Shown in pieces: positions 15,764 to 24,083 of a DNA stretch of 43,698 nucleotides; the first letter of the stretch is position 1, and each line of letters begins with the position of its first letter. The notes beneath the pieces were generated by a model that searched no databases, was not told the DNA's origin, and was given only the letters and a program-made list of their open reading frames with translations. The stretch lies in NCBI RefSeq assembly GCF_028823535.1, contig NZ_JAQIYM010000026.1, forward strand, positions 1-43,698, given 5' to 3'. The position numbers and the translations under genes were made by a program. Source of the stretch: Pseudomonas serbica (GTDB lineage: Bacteria > Pseudomonadota > Gammaproteobacteria > Pseudomonadales > Pseudomonadaceae).

Positions 15764-16007
15764 GACGTGTCGTCTCCTGCGTGAGGGCCAGTGTGCCCGT
15801 GTGAAAATGATGGGTTGGTTTTTCACACGGCGGTGCTGGCCGCGTTGGATAGCGTTTTTTGCAGCGGTACACGCAGGCAATAAACATAAATTTTGTACGG
15901 GGTTCCGAGAGCCACTGATGGGCGCAATCGGCATCGAATGCCGTTGCGGGGCTTCAGACTGGCTTTTCATCCCTGTAAGGGGATATTGCAGGCCCGTTTA
16001 AGGCCGC
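15764..16007 (-). promoter_or_regulatory. Long structured leader of nrdB
   Basis: Between the likely start site (near 16000) and nrdB lies an untranslated leader of about 240 nt. It contains a strong stem-loop at 15920-15952: on the minus strand GCAACGGCAT, loop TCG, ATGCCGATTGC with one bulged base, flanked by GCCC/GGGC-type closing pairs. A second stem uses CCGTGTGAAAAACC/CACACGG (15795-15830). I cannot match it to a riboswitch class I know. Confidence 0.45.
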
Positions 16008-16013
16008 ATTATA
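16008..16013 (-). promoter_or_regulatory. -10 element of the nrdB promoter
   Basis: On the minus strand a perfect TATAAT follows GAAAATTTCCC. A good -35 at 16-18 nt spacing is not visible, so the promoter may need an activator. Confidence 0.5.
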
Positions 16014-16184
16014 GGGAAATTTTCACGGTCGTGGTGGGGCGAATCCGCGCATGGAGCGGTAGAAAGGGCGGGTTTTTCGGTCGGAGCGAGGGTTTACAGG
16101 GCTTTGGCGGGTGAAGATTTTTTTTCGCGCAAATGGCGGGGAATCGGTTTTGCTCAAAAAGTAAGCAGAAAAGCGCCTTTTTTA

Positions 16185-16194
16185 CTACATCTTG
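16185..16194. promoter_or_regulatory. Possible single NrdR box
   Basis: On the minus strand CAAGATGTAG, in the context ACACAAGATGTAGT, fits the NrdR core CwAtATaTwG at 8 of 10 positions. NrdR normally uses two boxes about 31 bp apart; I found no second one. It is some 175 nt upstream of the -10 element, which weakens the case. Confidence 0.35.
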
Positions 16195-16232
16195 TGTTTG
16201 TGGGCGATTTTTGACCAGTTAAGACACAACTG

Positions 16233-16252
16233 AGCCCGGCGCGAGCCGGGCT
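16233..16252. other. GC-rich hairpin after the DUF2790 gene
   Basis: AGCCCGGC-GCGA-GCCGGGCT is a perfect 8-bp stem. It lies 50 nt past the stop of the leftward DUF2790 gene and lacks a U-tract on that side. It may act as a weak terminator or RNA end. Confidence 0.5.
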
Positions 16253-16303
16253 GGAATCGACCTCCAGCTAAGCGCTGAAGCGGCCGGATTCGGCGCAGTC
16301 AGA

Positions 16304-16567
16304 TCAGCCGCTGGAGCAGCCGTTACCCATGACGCTGTAGCGCAGGATATGGCGCTGGCCTTTGGAGTCGTCATATTCCATTTTCATCGGCACAACTTCA
16401 CACACATTGGGGACTTCGCTCATGGAAATAACTTTGGCGATGTCCAGGTCCATCGAATAAGTGTAATCCTCGATAGCTGGTTGTTGCTGCGCGACATCAG
16501 TCTGGGCCTCGTCTGCCATGGCGGTTGCGCACAGACTGCTGAGGGCCAGAACCAATAAAGCTTTCAT
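16304..16567 (-). CDS. DUF2790 small periplasmic protein
   Basis: The 87-residue precursor has a signal peptide (MKALLVLALSSLCATAMADE, cleavage probably after AMA). The mature part has the DUF2790 pattern: YTYSMDLDIAKVISM, then CEVVPMKMEYDDSKGQRH, LRYSVMGNGC. Two conserved cysteines could form a disulfide. The family occurs in multiple copies in Pseudomonas and its function is unknown. AAGG lies about 11 nt before the start. An upstream hairpin (16600-16624: CACGCAACC/GGTTGCGTG) would lie in its leader. Confidence 0.88.
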   Translation of the reverse strand: MKALLVLALSSLCATAMADEAQTDVAQQQPAIEDYTYSMDLDIAKVISMSEVPNVCEVVPMKMEYDDSKGQRHILRYSVMGNGCSSG

Positions 16568-16793
16568 CTAGTGTTTACCTTTTTCAAGTCGAGTGGGGTC
16601 ACGCAACCTTTTTGGGGTTGCGTGTGGATCGGACTACTTGGGTTTGGGTTAACTGCCTTCGTGGGGGCTGTAACTTGGTTAACTCAGTTTGCCGGGTTGG
16701 CGGAGCGAATTTTAGGCGTGGGGGTGGCATTCATATAGGCGTGGTTTTGATAAACACCTTTGGCGGATTTTGTAACAATCCCCGGGCACCCTC

Positions 16794-16907
16794 TGTAGGA
16801 GCGAGCTTGCTCCGGGCGGCGTTCCGACGATGATCGTTAACAATAACGCGCTGTGTCTGATGCCCCTTGGTGTTCTCGGGTTTTTCGCGAGCAGGCTCGC
16901 TCCCACA
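16794..16907. repeat. REP pair upstream of acsA
   Basis: TGTAGGAGCGAGCTTGCTCC on the left and GAGCAGGCTCGCTCCCACA on the right form an inverted pair about 75 nt apart. Both arms differ slightly from the standard GGGAGCGGGC type, so the pair is partly degenerate. Confidence 0.75.
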
Positions 16908-17014
16908 GGGGGGTGTGTGGGATGCGTGCGGGTATCAGGACATTTCGTGTGGGCTTGTTACTACCATCGTCGAATGGTTCTATAGGCCCCGCCCGGGCTA
17001 CAACAGGGTCATAC

Positions 17015-17022
17015 AAAAACAA
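17015..17022 (+). promoter_or_regulatory. Crc/Hfq catabolite motif in the acsA leader
   Basis: AAAAACAA (within ATACAAAAACAACTATT) fits the AAnAAnAA motif to which Hfq-Crc binds to block translation during growth on preferred carbon sources. It lies about 10 nt before the GAGG ribosome-binding site of acsA. Confidence 0.55.
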
Positions 17023-17044
17023 CTATTCCACCGAGGTAAGAAAG

Positions 17045-19000
17045 ATGAGTGCGGCTTCCCTGTATCCCGTTCGTCCCGAGGTTCTGGCCAACACGCTGAC
17101 TGACGAGGCGACCTACAAGGCCATGTACCAGCAGTCGGTCGTCAACCCGGACGGCTTCTGGCGCGAACAGGCCAAGCGCCTCGACTGGATCAAGCCTTTC
17201 ACCACGGTGAAACAGACGTCCTTCGACGATCACCACGTCGACATCAAGTGGTTCGCCGACGGCACCCTCAACGTTTCCTACAACTGCCTGGACCGTCATC
17301 TGGCCGAGCGCGGCGATCAGGTCGCGATCATCTGGGAGGGCGATGACCCTGCCGAAAGCCGCAACATCACCTACCGCGAACTGCACGAACAGGTCTGCAA
17401 GTTCGCCAACGCCCTGCGTGGCCAGGACGTGCACCGCGGCGACGTGGTGACTATCTATATGCCGATGATCCCCGAAGCCGTGGTCGCCATGCTGGCCTGT
17501 ACCCGGATCGGCGCGATTCACTCGGTGGTGTTCGGCGGTTTCTCGCCGGAGGCCCTGGCCGGTCGCATCATCGACTGCAAGTCGAAAGTGGTAATCACCG
17601 CCGACGAAGGCATTCGTGCCGGCAAGAAGATCCCGCTCAAGGCCAACGTCGACGACGCCCTGACCAACCCGGAAACCAGCAGCATCCAGAAAGTCATCGT
17701 GTGCCAGCGTACCGGTGGCAACATCAAGTGGAACCAGCACCGGGACATCTGGTACGAAGACCTGATGAAAGTGGCGGGCACTGTTTGCGCGCCTAAAGAG
17801 ATGGGCGCCGAAGAAGCGCTGTTCATCCTCTACACCTCCGGATCCACCGGTAAGCCCAAGGGCGTGCAGCACACCACCGGCGGTTACCTGTTGTACGCGG
17901 CCATGACCCACGAGCGCGTGTTCGACTACCGTCCGGGCGAAGTCTACTGGTGCACCGCCGACGTCGGCTGGGTCACCGGCCACACCTACATCGTCTATGG
18001 CCCGCTGGCCAACGGCGCGACCACGCTGCTGTTCGAAGGCGTACCGAACTATCCGGACATCACCCGGGTGGCGAAGATCGTCGACAAGCACAAGGTCAAT
18101 ATCCTCTACACCGCCCCGACCGCCATTCGCGCCATGATGGCTGCGGGTACGGCCGCCGTAGAAGGTGCCGATGGCAGCAGCCTGCGCCTGTTGGGTTCGG
18201 TGGGTGAGCCGATCAACCCGGAAGCCTGGGACTGGTACTACAAGAATGTCGGTCAATCCCGTTGCCCGATCGTCGACACCTGGTGGCAGACCGAAACCGG
18301 CGCGACCCTGATGAGCCCGCTGCCGGGTGCTCATGGCCTGAAACCGGGTTCCGCGGCGCGTCCGTTCTTCGGCGTAGTGCCGGCACTGGTGGACAACCTG
18401 GGCAATATCATCGAAGGCGAGGCCGAGGGTAACCTGGTGATTCTCGATTCGTGGCCAGGCCAGGCGCGTACGCTGTACGGCGATCACGACCGTTTCGTCG
18501 ACACCTACTTCAAGACCTTCCGTGGCATGTACTTCACCGGTGACGGCGCCCGTCGTGATGCCGATGGTTACTACTGGATCACCGGTCGCGTCGACGACGT
18601 GCTCAACGTGTCCGGTCACCGCATGGGCACCGCCGAGATCGAAAGCGCGATGGTCGCCCACCCGAAAGTCGCCGAAGCGGCGGTGGTTGGTGTGCCGCAC
18701 GACATCAAGGGGCAAGGCATCTATGTCTATGTCACCTTGAAAAATGGTGAGGAGCCGAGCGAGCAGCTGCGCCTGGAGCTGAAAAACTGGGTGCGCAAGG
18801 AGATCGGCCCGATTGCTTCACCGGATGTGATCCAGTGGGCGCCGGGGCTGCCGAAGACTCGTTCGGGCAAGATCATGCGCCGGATCCTGCGCAAGATTGC
18901 CACGGCTGAGTACGATGGGCTGGGGGATATTTCCACCCTGGCCGACCCGGGTGTGGTGCAGCATTTGATTGATACGCACCGGACCATGAATGTTGCTTAA
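17045..19000 (+). CDS. acsA: Acetyl-CoA synthetase
   Basis: The 651-residue AMP-forming ligase makes acetyl-CoA from acetate, ATP and CoA. Motifs seen: YTSGSTGKPKGVQHTTGGY (phosphate-binding loop), DTWWQTETGATL (adenine/acetate pocket), YFTGDGARRDADGYYWITGR (hinge) and PKTRSGKIMRR with the catalytic, acetylation-controlled lysine at 609 as in E. coli. I chose MSAASLYPVRPEVL, preceded by GAGG; the in-frame extension back to 16853 crosses a REP and is rejected. In P. aeruginosa acsA also lies directly before aotJ. A hairpin terminator follows. Confidence 0.97.
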   Translation: MSAASLYPVRPEVLANTLTDEATYKAMYQQSVVNPDGFWREQAKRLDWIKPFTTVKQTSFDDHHVDIKWFADGTLNVSYNCLDRHLAERGDQVAIIWEGDDPAESRNITYRELHEQVCKFANALRGQDVHRGDVVTIYMPMIPEAVVAMLACTRIGAIHSVVFGGFSPEALAGRIIDCKSKVVITADEGIRAGKKIPLKANVDDALTNPETSSIQKVIVCQRTGGNIKWNQHRDIWYEDLMKVAGTVCAPKEMGAEEALFILYTSGSTGKPKGVQHTTGGYLLYAAMTHERVFDYRPGEVYWCTADVGWVTGHTYIVYGPLANGATTLLFEGVPNYPDITRVAKIVDKHKVNILYTAPTAIRAMMAAGTAAVEGADGSSLRLLGSVGEPINPEAWDWYYKNVGQSRCPIVDTWWQTETGATLMSPLPGAHGLKPGSAARPFFGVVPALVDNLGNIIEGEAEGNLVILDSWPGQARTLYGDHDRFVDTYFKTFRGMYFTGDGARRDADGYYWITGRVDDVLNVSGHRMGTAEIESAMVAHPKVAEAAVVGVPHDIKGQGIYVYVTLKNGEEPSEQLRLELKNWVRKEIGPIASPDVIQWAPGLPKTRSGKIMRRILRKIATAEYDGLGDISTLADPGVVQHLIDTHRTMNVA

Positions 19001-19020
19001 GTAGCGTTCAGCGTCATTGA

Positions 19021-19056
19021 AGCCCTGCCAGGTGTTGAGCCTGGTGGGGCTTTTTG
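19021..19056 (+). terminator. acsA terminator
   Basis: AGCCCTGCCAGG pairs with CCTGGTGGGGCT around a 7-nt loop and is followed by TTTTT, 20 nt past the stop codon. Confidence 0.88.
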
Positions 19057-19089
19057 TTGGCTGAGGGTTTTGTGTTGGCAGTGCTGGCC

Positions 19090-19187
19090 TCTTCGCGGGC
19101 AAGCCCGCTCCTACAGGGGGCTATGGAGGGGGGCGCGATCTGTGTCACACCATGGAAACCTGTGGGAGCGGGCTTACTCGCGAAGGA
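19090..19187. repeat. REP pair between acsA and aotJ
   Basis: TTCGCGGGCAAGCCCGCTCC on the left and GTGGGAGCGGGCTTACTCGC on the right point away from each other, the reverse of the usual head-to-head order. A separate palindrome GTAGGATGTTTCCTAC follows at 19230-19245. Confidence 0.75.
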
Positions 19188-19506
19188 GCCAGAACAGGCT
19201 CCGCATAAACAACAGCCAATAATTATCGGCTTCCCCTGTAGGATGTTTCCTACTGTTACCTGCGACCTTTCAGGTTACTGAATGTGTAACCGCGCTGCGC
19301 CAATTCGGGGCGTTGGGAAACGCCAAGCCCTGTTGGATGCCTCCTCAAAAAATAAGAATCCACGCTGCGCTTGCCGGATTAGAAGGGTTTGCCAATAATA
19401 GGCCCGCAACTTGCAATACAGATCGGTTTACCGTCTTTTGCTCTCGCATGATTTTGCAGGGCTGTCAATGTGCTCGAACGGCTTTCTTGGTGCATCTGTA
19501 ACTAGT

Positions 19507-19553
19507 TGTCGCATTGAAGAAATATCGGCTCCGGGCCTGTCGTTAGAATGCCG
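19507..19553 (+). promoter_or_regulatory. ArgR operator of the aot operon
   Basis: TGTCGC-ATTGAAGA-AA at 19507-19522 matches the Pseudomonas ArgR half-site TGTCGC-N8-AA perfectly. A poorer half-site TGTCGT-TAGAATGC starts 31 nt later (19538). The TAGAAT in it could be a -10 element. The arrangement suggests arginine-responsive control of aotJQMOP-argR. Confidence 0.65.
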
Positions 19554-19691
19554 ATCACTCGCTCGTCATTGCCTGTGTTGAATTTCAACGCCCGCATCCC
19601 AGGACGCAGCAACGCTTTGCGGTTTCACTCATTCGCATATTGGGCTGTCGCTCACTCTGCCGTTTTAGCCCTTTACCGATGGAGTCCCAAG

Positions 19692-20468
19692 ATGAAGAAA
19701 CTCGTGCTGCTTGGCGCCCTGGCAATGTCCTGCGTGCTGTCCCTGCCAACCTTCGCCGATGAAAAGCCCCTGAAGATCGGTATCGAAGCGGCTTACCCTC
19801 CGTTCGCCTCCAAAGCGCCGGACGGCAGCATCGTGGGTTTCGACTACGACATCGGTAACGCCCTGTGCGAAGAGATGAAGGTCAAGTGCGTGTGGGTCGA
19901 GCAAGAGTTCGACGGCCTGATCCCGGCGCTGAAAGTGCGCAAGATCGATGCAATCCTGTCGTCCATGTCGATCACTGAAGACCGCAAGAAGTCCGTGGAC
20001 TTCACCAACAAGTACTACAACACCCCAGCTCGCCTGGTCATGAAGGAAGGCACTCAGGTCAGCGAAGGCCTGACCGAGCTCAAGGGCAAGAACATCGGCG
20101 TGCAGCGTGGTTCGATCCACGAGCGTTTCGCCCGCGAAGTCCTGGCGCCACTGGGTGCCGAGATCAAGCCATACGGTTCGCAGAACGAGATTTACCTCGA
20201 CGTGGCCGCCGGCCGCCTCGACGGCACCGTGGCAGACGCTACGCTGCTCAATGACGGTTTCCTGAAAACCGACGCCGGTAAAGGTTTCGCCTTCGTTGGC
20301 CCGGCGTTCACCGACGTCAAATACTTCGGCGACGGCGTGGGTATCGCGGTTCGCAAGGGTGACGCGCTGAAAGACAAGATCAACACCGCGATCACGGCCA
20401 TCCGCGAGAACGGCAAGTACAAGCAAATCCAGGACAAGTACTTCGCCTTCGATATCTACGGCAAGTAA
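19692..20468 (+). CDS. aotJ: Arginine/ornithine ABC transporter, periplasmic binding protein
   Basis: The 258-residue solute-binding protein of the LAO/HisJ type has a signal peptide (MKKLVLLGALAMSCVLSLPT, cleavage probably after TFA). The mature start is DEKPLKIGIEAAYPPFASKA, followed by FDGLIPALKVRKIDAILSSM and GVQRGSIHERFA. It delivers arginine and ornithine to AotQM. GGAG precedes the ATG at 19692; the 48 codons upstream are leader DNA. It heads an operon with aotQ, aotM, aotO, aotP and probably argR. A terminator-like hairpin follows, so it is likely made in excess. Confidence 0.95.
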   Translation: MKKLVLLGALAMSCVLSLPTFADEKPLKIGIEAAYPPFASKAPDGSIVGFDYDIGNALCEEMKVKCVWVEQEFDGLIPALKVRKIDAILSSMSITEDRKKSVDFTNKYYNTPARLVMKEGTQVSEGLTELKGKNIGVQRGSIHERFAREVLAPLGAEIKPYGSQNEIYLDVAAGRLDGTVADATLLNDGFLKTDAGKGFAFVGPAFTDVKYFGDGVGIAVRKGDALKDKINTAITAIRENGKYKQIQDKYFAFDIYGK

Positions 20469-20480
20469 CAGACACGTCCG

Positions 20481-20525
20481 AAATGGCGCAAGCAACAGGT
20501 TTTTCTGAGGTTTGCGCCATTTTTT
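20481..20525 (+). terminator. Intra-operon attenuating hairpin aotJ-aotQ
   Basis: AAATGGCGCAA (20481-20491) pairs with TTGCGCCATTT (20512-20522) and a T-tract follows. It lies 13 nt after the aotJ stop. Partial termination here would give more binding protein than permease, a common design for such transporters. Confidence 0.8.
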
Positions 20526-20551
20526 CATCCCAACTTTCGAGGACCTGAATC

Positions 20552-21241
20552 ATGTTGAAAGGCTACGGGGCTGTCATCCTCGATGGCGCTTGGCTGACGC
20601 TTCAGCTCGCCTTGTCGTCCATGGCCCTGGCCATTGTCCTGGGCCTGATCGGCGTGGCGCTGCGTCTGTCGCCGGTGCGCTGGCTGGCCTGGCTGGGCGA
20701 CCTGTACTCCACGGTAATCCGCGGGATTCCCGACCTGGTGCTGATCCTGCTGATTTTCTACGGTGGTCAGGACCTGCTTAACCGTGTCGCGCCGCTGCTC
20801 GGTTTCGACGAATACATTGACCTGAACCCCTTGGCCGCCGGTATCGGCACCCTGGGCTTCATCTTCGGTGCCTACCTGTCGGAAACCTTCCGTGGCGCGT
20901 TCATGGCGATTCCCAAGGGGCAGGCTGAAGCCGGCATGGCCTACGGCATGAGCAGTTTCCAGGTGTTCTTCCGGGTGTTGGTGCCGCAGATGATTCGCCT
21001 GGCGATTCCGGGTTTCACCAACAACTGGCTGGTGCTGACCAAGGCCACCGCGCTGATTTCGGTGGTGGGACTGCAAGACATGATGTTCAAGGCTAAGCAG
21101 GCGGCAGATGCCACCCGCGAGCCTTTCACCTTCTTCCTCGCAGTGGCGGCGATGTACCTGGTGATCACCAGTGTCTCGTTGCTGGCATTGCGTCACCTTG
21201 AGAAGCGCTACTCGGTAGGCGTAAGGGCGGCTGATCTATGA
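20552..21241 (+). CDS. aotQ: Arginine/ornithine ABC transporter permease
   Basis: The 229-residue inner-membrane subunit belongs to the HisQ type, with about five membrane helices. The binding-protein-dependent permease loop is seen as AFMAIPKGQAEAGMAYGMSS, followed by LPQ-like VLVPQMIRLAIPG. The N-terminal WLTLQLALSSMALAIVLGL is a family hallmark. AGGA precedes the start. Its end overlaps aotM in ATGA. Confidence 0.93.
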   Translation: MLKGYGAVILDGAWLTLQLALSSMALAIVLGLIGVALRLSPVRWLAWLGDLYSTVIRGIPDLVLILLIFYGGQDLLNRVAPLLGFDEYIDLNPLAAGIGTLGFIFGAYLSETFRGAFMAIPKGQAEAGMAYGMSSFQVFFRVLVPQMIRLAIPGFTNNWLVLTKATALISVVGLQDMMFKAKQAADATREPFTFFLAVAAMYLVITSVSLLALRHLEKRYSVGVRAADL

Positions 21242-21936
21242 TCTTCGACTACAACGTCATTTGGGAGGCCTTGCCGCTGTACTTCGGCGGCCTGGTGACC
21301 ACCCTCAAATTGCTCGCGCTGTCGCTGTTTTTCGGTCTGCTGGCGGCCTTGCCGCTGGGCCTGATGCGCGTCTCGAAGAACGCAGCCGTCAACATGACGG
21401 CCTGGCTCTTCACCTACGTGATCCGCGGCACGCCGATGCTGGTGCAGCTGTTTTTGATCTACTACGGGCTGGCGCAATTCGAAGCGGTACGCGAAAGCTT
21501 CCTGTGGCCGTGGCTGTCCAGCGCAACCTTCTGTGCCTGCCTGGCGTTTGCCATCAACACCAGCGCCTACACCGCCGAAATCATCGCCGGCAGCCTGCGC
21601 GCCACGCCGAACGGCGAGATCGAAGCGGCCAAGGCCATGGGTATGTCGCGCTTCAAGATGTACAAGCGCATCCTGCTGCCGTCGGCCCTGCGCCGCGCAC
21701 TGCCGCAGTACAGCAACGAAGTGATCATGATGCTGCAGACCACCAGTCTGGCGTCCATCGTGACCCTGATCGATATCACCGGTGCCGCGCGCACGGTCAA
21801 CGCCCAGTTCTACCTGCCGTTCGAGGCCTACATCACCGCCGGCGTGTTCTACCTGTGCCTGACCTTCATCCTGGTGAAGCTGTTCAAGATGGCCGAGCGC
21901 CGCTGGCTGGGCTACCTGGCCCCGCGGAAGCACTGA
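21238..21936 (+). CDS. aotM: Arginine/ornithine ABC transporter permease
   Basis: The 232-residue HisM-type partner permease has the N-terminal block GGLVTTLKLLALSLFFGLLA, the RGTPMLVQLFLIYYGL segment, the coupling loop EIEAAKAMGMSRFKMYKRIL and about five helices. It forms the membrane channel together with AotQ and starts inside the last codons of aotQ. aotO follows after 1 nt. Confidence 0.93.
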   Translation: MIFDYNVIWEALPLYFGGLVTTLKLLALSLFFGLLAALPLGLMRVSKNAAVNMTAWLFTYVIRGTPMLVQLFLIYYGLAQFEAVRESFLWPWLSSATFCACLAFAINTSAYTAEIIAGSLRATPNGEIEAAKAMGMSRFKMYKRILLPSALRRALPQYSNEVIMMLQTTSLASIVTLIDITGAARTVNAQFYLPFEAYITAGVFYLCLTFILVKLFKMAERRWLGYLAPRKH

Positions 21937-21937
21937 T

Positions 21938-23050
21938 ATGGAACGCATCGATCATGTTTTGCCGTGGAGCCACCTGGGCAGCGAGCGCCAGATCTCGGTG
22001 TTCCGCTTCGGCAGCGGTGAGCGCAAGGCCTACATCCAGGCCAGCCTGCACGCCGATGAATTGCCCGGCATGCGCACCGCCTGGGCGCTGAAAACGCGCC
22101 TGGCCGAGCTCGAAGCCCAAGGCTTGCTCAACGGCGTGATCGAACTGGTGCCGGTGGCCAATCCACTGGGCCTCGGTCAGTTGCTGCAGGGCAATCATCA
22201 AGGGCGTTTCGAGGCCGGCAGCGGTAAGAATTTCAACCGCGATTTCGTCGAGCTGAGCGCGCCGGTGGCCGCAGGACTCGATGGCCATCTGGGCGATGAC
22301 CCGCACGCCAATATCCGCTTGATCCGCCAGGCCATGAGCGATCATCTGGCCGCGCTGCCACCGGCCAGCAGCCAGTTGCAGGGCATGCAGCGCATCCTGC
22401 TCAGCCATGCCTGCACTGCCGACGTGGTGCTGGACCTGCATTGCGATGCCGAAGCGGCGCTGCACATGTATGCCTTGCCGCAACATTGGCCACAGTGGCG
22501 TTCGCTGGCTGCGCACTTGAATGTTCGAGTTGGCTTGCTGGCGGAAGACTCCGGCGGCAGTTCCTTCGACGAAGCCTGTTCGTTGCCGTGGTTGCGCTTG
22601 TCGCGTCAGTTCCCGGACGCGCAGATTCCGCTGGCGTGCCTGGCGACGACCCTTGAACTGGGTGGTCAGGCTGATACCGGTCGCCCTGAGACTGAGGCTT
22701 ACGCCGAAGGCATCCTGGCGTTCCTCGCCGAGCAGGGATTGATCAGCGGAGACTGGCCGCAACCTGCCCAGCCAGCGTGCGAAGGCCTGCCGTTCGAAGG
22801 CACCGAATTGCTGTTCGCGCCGCACCCCGGTGTGGTGAGTTTCCTGCGTAAACCTGGTGAATGGGTTGAGGCGGGCGACGAGATTTTCGAAGTGATCGAT
22901 CCGCTGGCGGATCGGGTCAGCACGGTGTGTGCTGGTACGTCCGGGGTGCTGTTTGCCATTGAGCGGCTGCGTTACGCCCAACCCGGTTTCTGGCTGGCCA
23001 AGGTGGCGGGGCGCGAAGCGCTGCGTCACGGGCGCTTGCTCAACGACTGA
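21938..23050 (+). CDS. aotO: Succinylglutamate desuccinylase/aspartoacylase-family protein in the aot operon
   Basis: The 370-residue protein belongs to the AstE/AspA zinc carboxypeptidase-like family. Zinc-ligand motifs appear as SLHADELPGMR (HxxE) and DLHCDAEAALHMY. A C-terminal biotinyl/lipoyl-like beta domain is suggested by GVVSFLRKPGEWVEAGDEIF. It sits between the permease and ATPase genes, as in P. aeruginosa, where the gene was reported not to be needed for transport (from memory). It is not a copy of aruE at 32168: the two share only the catalytic framework. The substrate is unknown; a deacylated amino acid linked to arginine uptake is a guess. Confidence 0.85.
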   Translation: MERIDHVLPWSHLGSERQISVFRFGSGERKAYIQASLHADELPGMRTAWALKTRLAELEAQGLLNGVIELVPVANPLGLGQLLQGNHQGRFEAGSGKNFNRDFVELSAPVAAGLDGHLGDDPHANIRLIRQAMSDHLAALPPASSQLQGMQRILLSHACTADVVLDLHCDAEAALHMYALPQHWPQWRSLAAHLNVRVGLLAEDSGGSSFDEACSLPWLRLSRQFPDAQIPLACLATTLELGGQADTGRPETEAYAEGILAFLAEQGLISGDWPQPAQPACEGLPFEGTELLFAPHPGVVSFLRKPGEWVEAGDEIFEVIDPLADRVSTVCAGTSGVLFAIERLRYAQPGFWLAKVAGREALRHGRLLND

Positions 23051-23077
23051 CTGACTGTTTTTGTGAGAACCGACCGC

Positions 23078-23842
23078 ATGTACAAGCTTGAAGTCCAAGA
23101 CCTGCATAAACGCTATGGCAGTCACGAAGTGCTCAAGGGCGTGTCCCTGAAAGCGGCGGCTGGCGATGTGATCAGCATCATCGGCTCCAGTGGCTCCGGC
23201 AAAAGTACCTTCCTGCGCTGCATCAACCTGTTGGAGCAGCCGCACGCGGGCAGGATCCTGCTCAACAACGAAGAGCTGAAACTGGTGGCAGGCAAGGACG
23301 GCGCCATGAAGGCCGCCGATCCGAAACAACTGCAACGCATGCGTTCGCGCCTGTCGATGGTGTTCCAGCATTTCAACCTGTGGTCGCACATGACCGCGCT
23401 GGAAAACATCATGGAGGCGCCGGTGCATGTACTGGGCGTGTCCAAGGCCGAGGCCCGCGAGAAAGCCGAGCACTACCTGAACAAGGTGGGCGTGGCGCAT
23501 CGCAAGGATGCCTACCCGGGCCACATGTCCGGCGGCGAACAGCAGCGCGTGGCGATTGCCCGTGCGCTGGCGATGGAACCTGAAGTGATGCTGTTCGACG
23601 AACCGACCTCGGCTCTGGATCCGGAACTGGTTGGCGACGTGCTCAAAGTCATGCAGGCCCTGGCCCAGGAAGGCCGGACCATGGTCGTGGTGACCCACGA
23701 AATGGGCTTCGCCCGTGAAGTGTCGAACCAGTTGGTGTTCCTGCACAAAGGTGTGGTCGAAGAAAGCGGCAACCCGCGTGAAGTGCTGGTCAATCCACAG
23801 TCCGAACGCTTGCAGCAATTCCTGTCCGGCAGCTTGAAATAA
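23078..23842 (+). CDS. aotP: Arginine/ornithine ABC transporter ATPase
   Basis: The 254-residue HisP-type ATPase shows Walker A GSSGSGKST, Q-loop VFQHFNLW, ABC signature HMSGGEQQRVAIARAL, Walker B VMLFDEPTSALDPE and H-loop VVTHEMGFA. I prefer the ATG at 23078 (MYKLEVQDLHKRYG); a GTG five codons earlier is also possible. It lies 27 nt after aotO. A type-B REP pair separates it from argR. Confidence 0.94.
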   Translation: MYKLEVQDLHKRYGSHEVLKGVSLKAAAGDVISIIGSSGSGKSTFLRCINLLEQPHAGRILLNNEELKLVAGKDGAMKAADPKQLQRMRSRLSMVFQHFNLWSHMTALENIMEAPVHVLGVSKAEAREKAEHYLNKVGVAHRKDAYPGHMSGGEQQRVAIARALAMEPEVMLFDEPTSALDPELVGDVLKVMQALAQEGRTMVVVTHEMGFAREVSNQLVFLHKGVVEESGNPREVLVNPQSERLQQFLSGSLK

Positions 23843-23906
23843 TCAGGACTGCCGTTGTGCACCGGGATCGTGCATGCTTCGCAACCTGAAGGCTGGCTCC
23901 GATCCC

Positions 23907-23990
23907 TGTAGGAGCCGGCTCGCCGGCGAAGGCGTCCTCAAGGGGGATGCATGACTCTGGACCGCCATCGCTGGCAAGCCAGCTCCTACA
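23907..23990. repeat. REP pair, type TGTAGGAGCCGGC (aotP-argR)
   Basis: TGTAGGAGCCGGCTCGCCGG and CGCTGGCAAGCCAGCTCC, ending in TACA, form an inverted pair. This type differs from the GGGAGCGGGC type found on the left of the window. Confidence 0.85.
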
Positions 23991-24083
23991 GTTGATCTGT
24001 GTAGGCTTTGAGATTTGCGTTCATTTACGGGCTAGCATTGGCCCATGCCTTCATCACTGTTCTTCGCTTCGGATTGCTCGCCC

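Noticed and set aside
15639..15887. Open frame starting MFIACVYRCKKRY overlapping the nrdB start
   Set aside because: It is out of frame with nrdB and its second half is antisense-free but arginine-rich frame-shift translation of nrdB; no sign of selection as a protein.
16853..17044. N-terminal extension of acsA by 64 codons
   Set aside because: The extension is translated REP and leader DNA; family similarity begins at MSAASLYPVRPEVL with a good ribosome-binding site.
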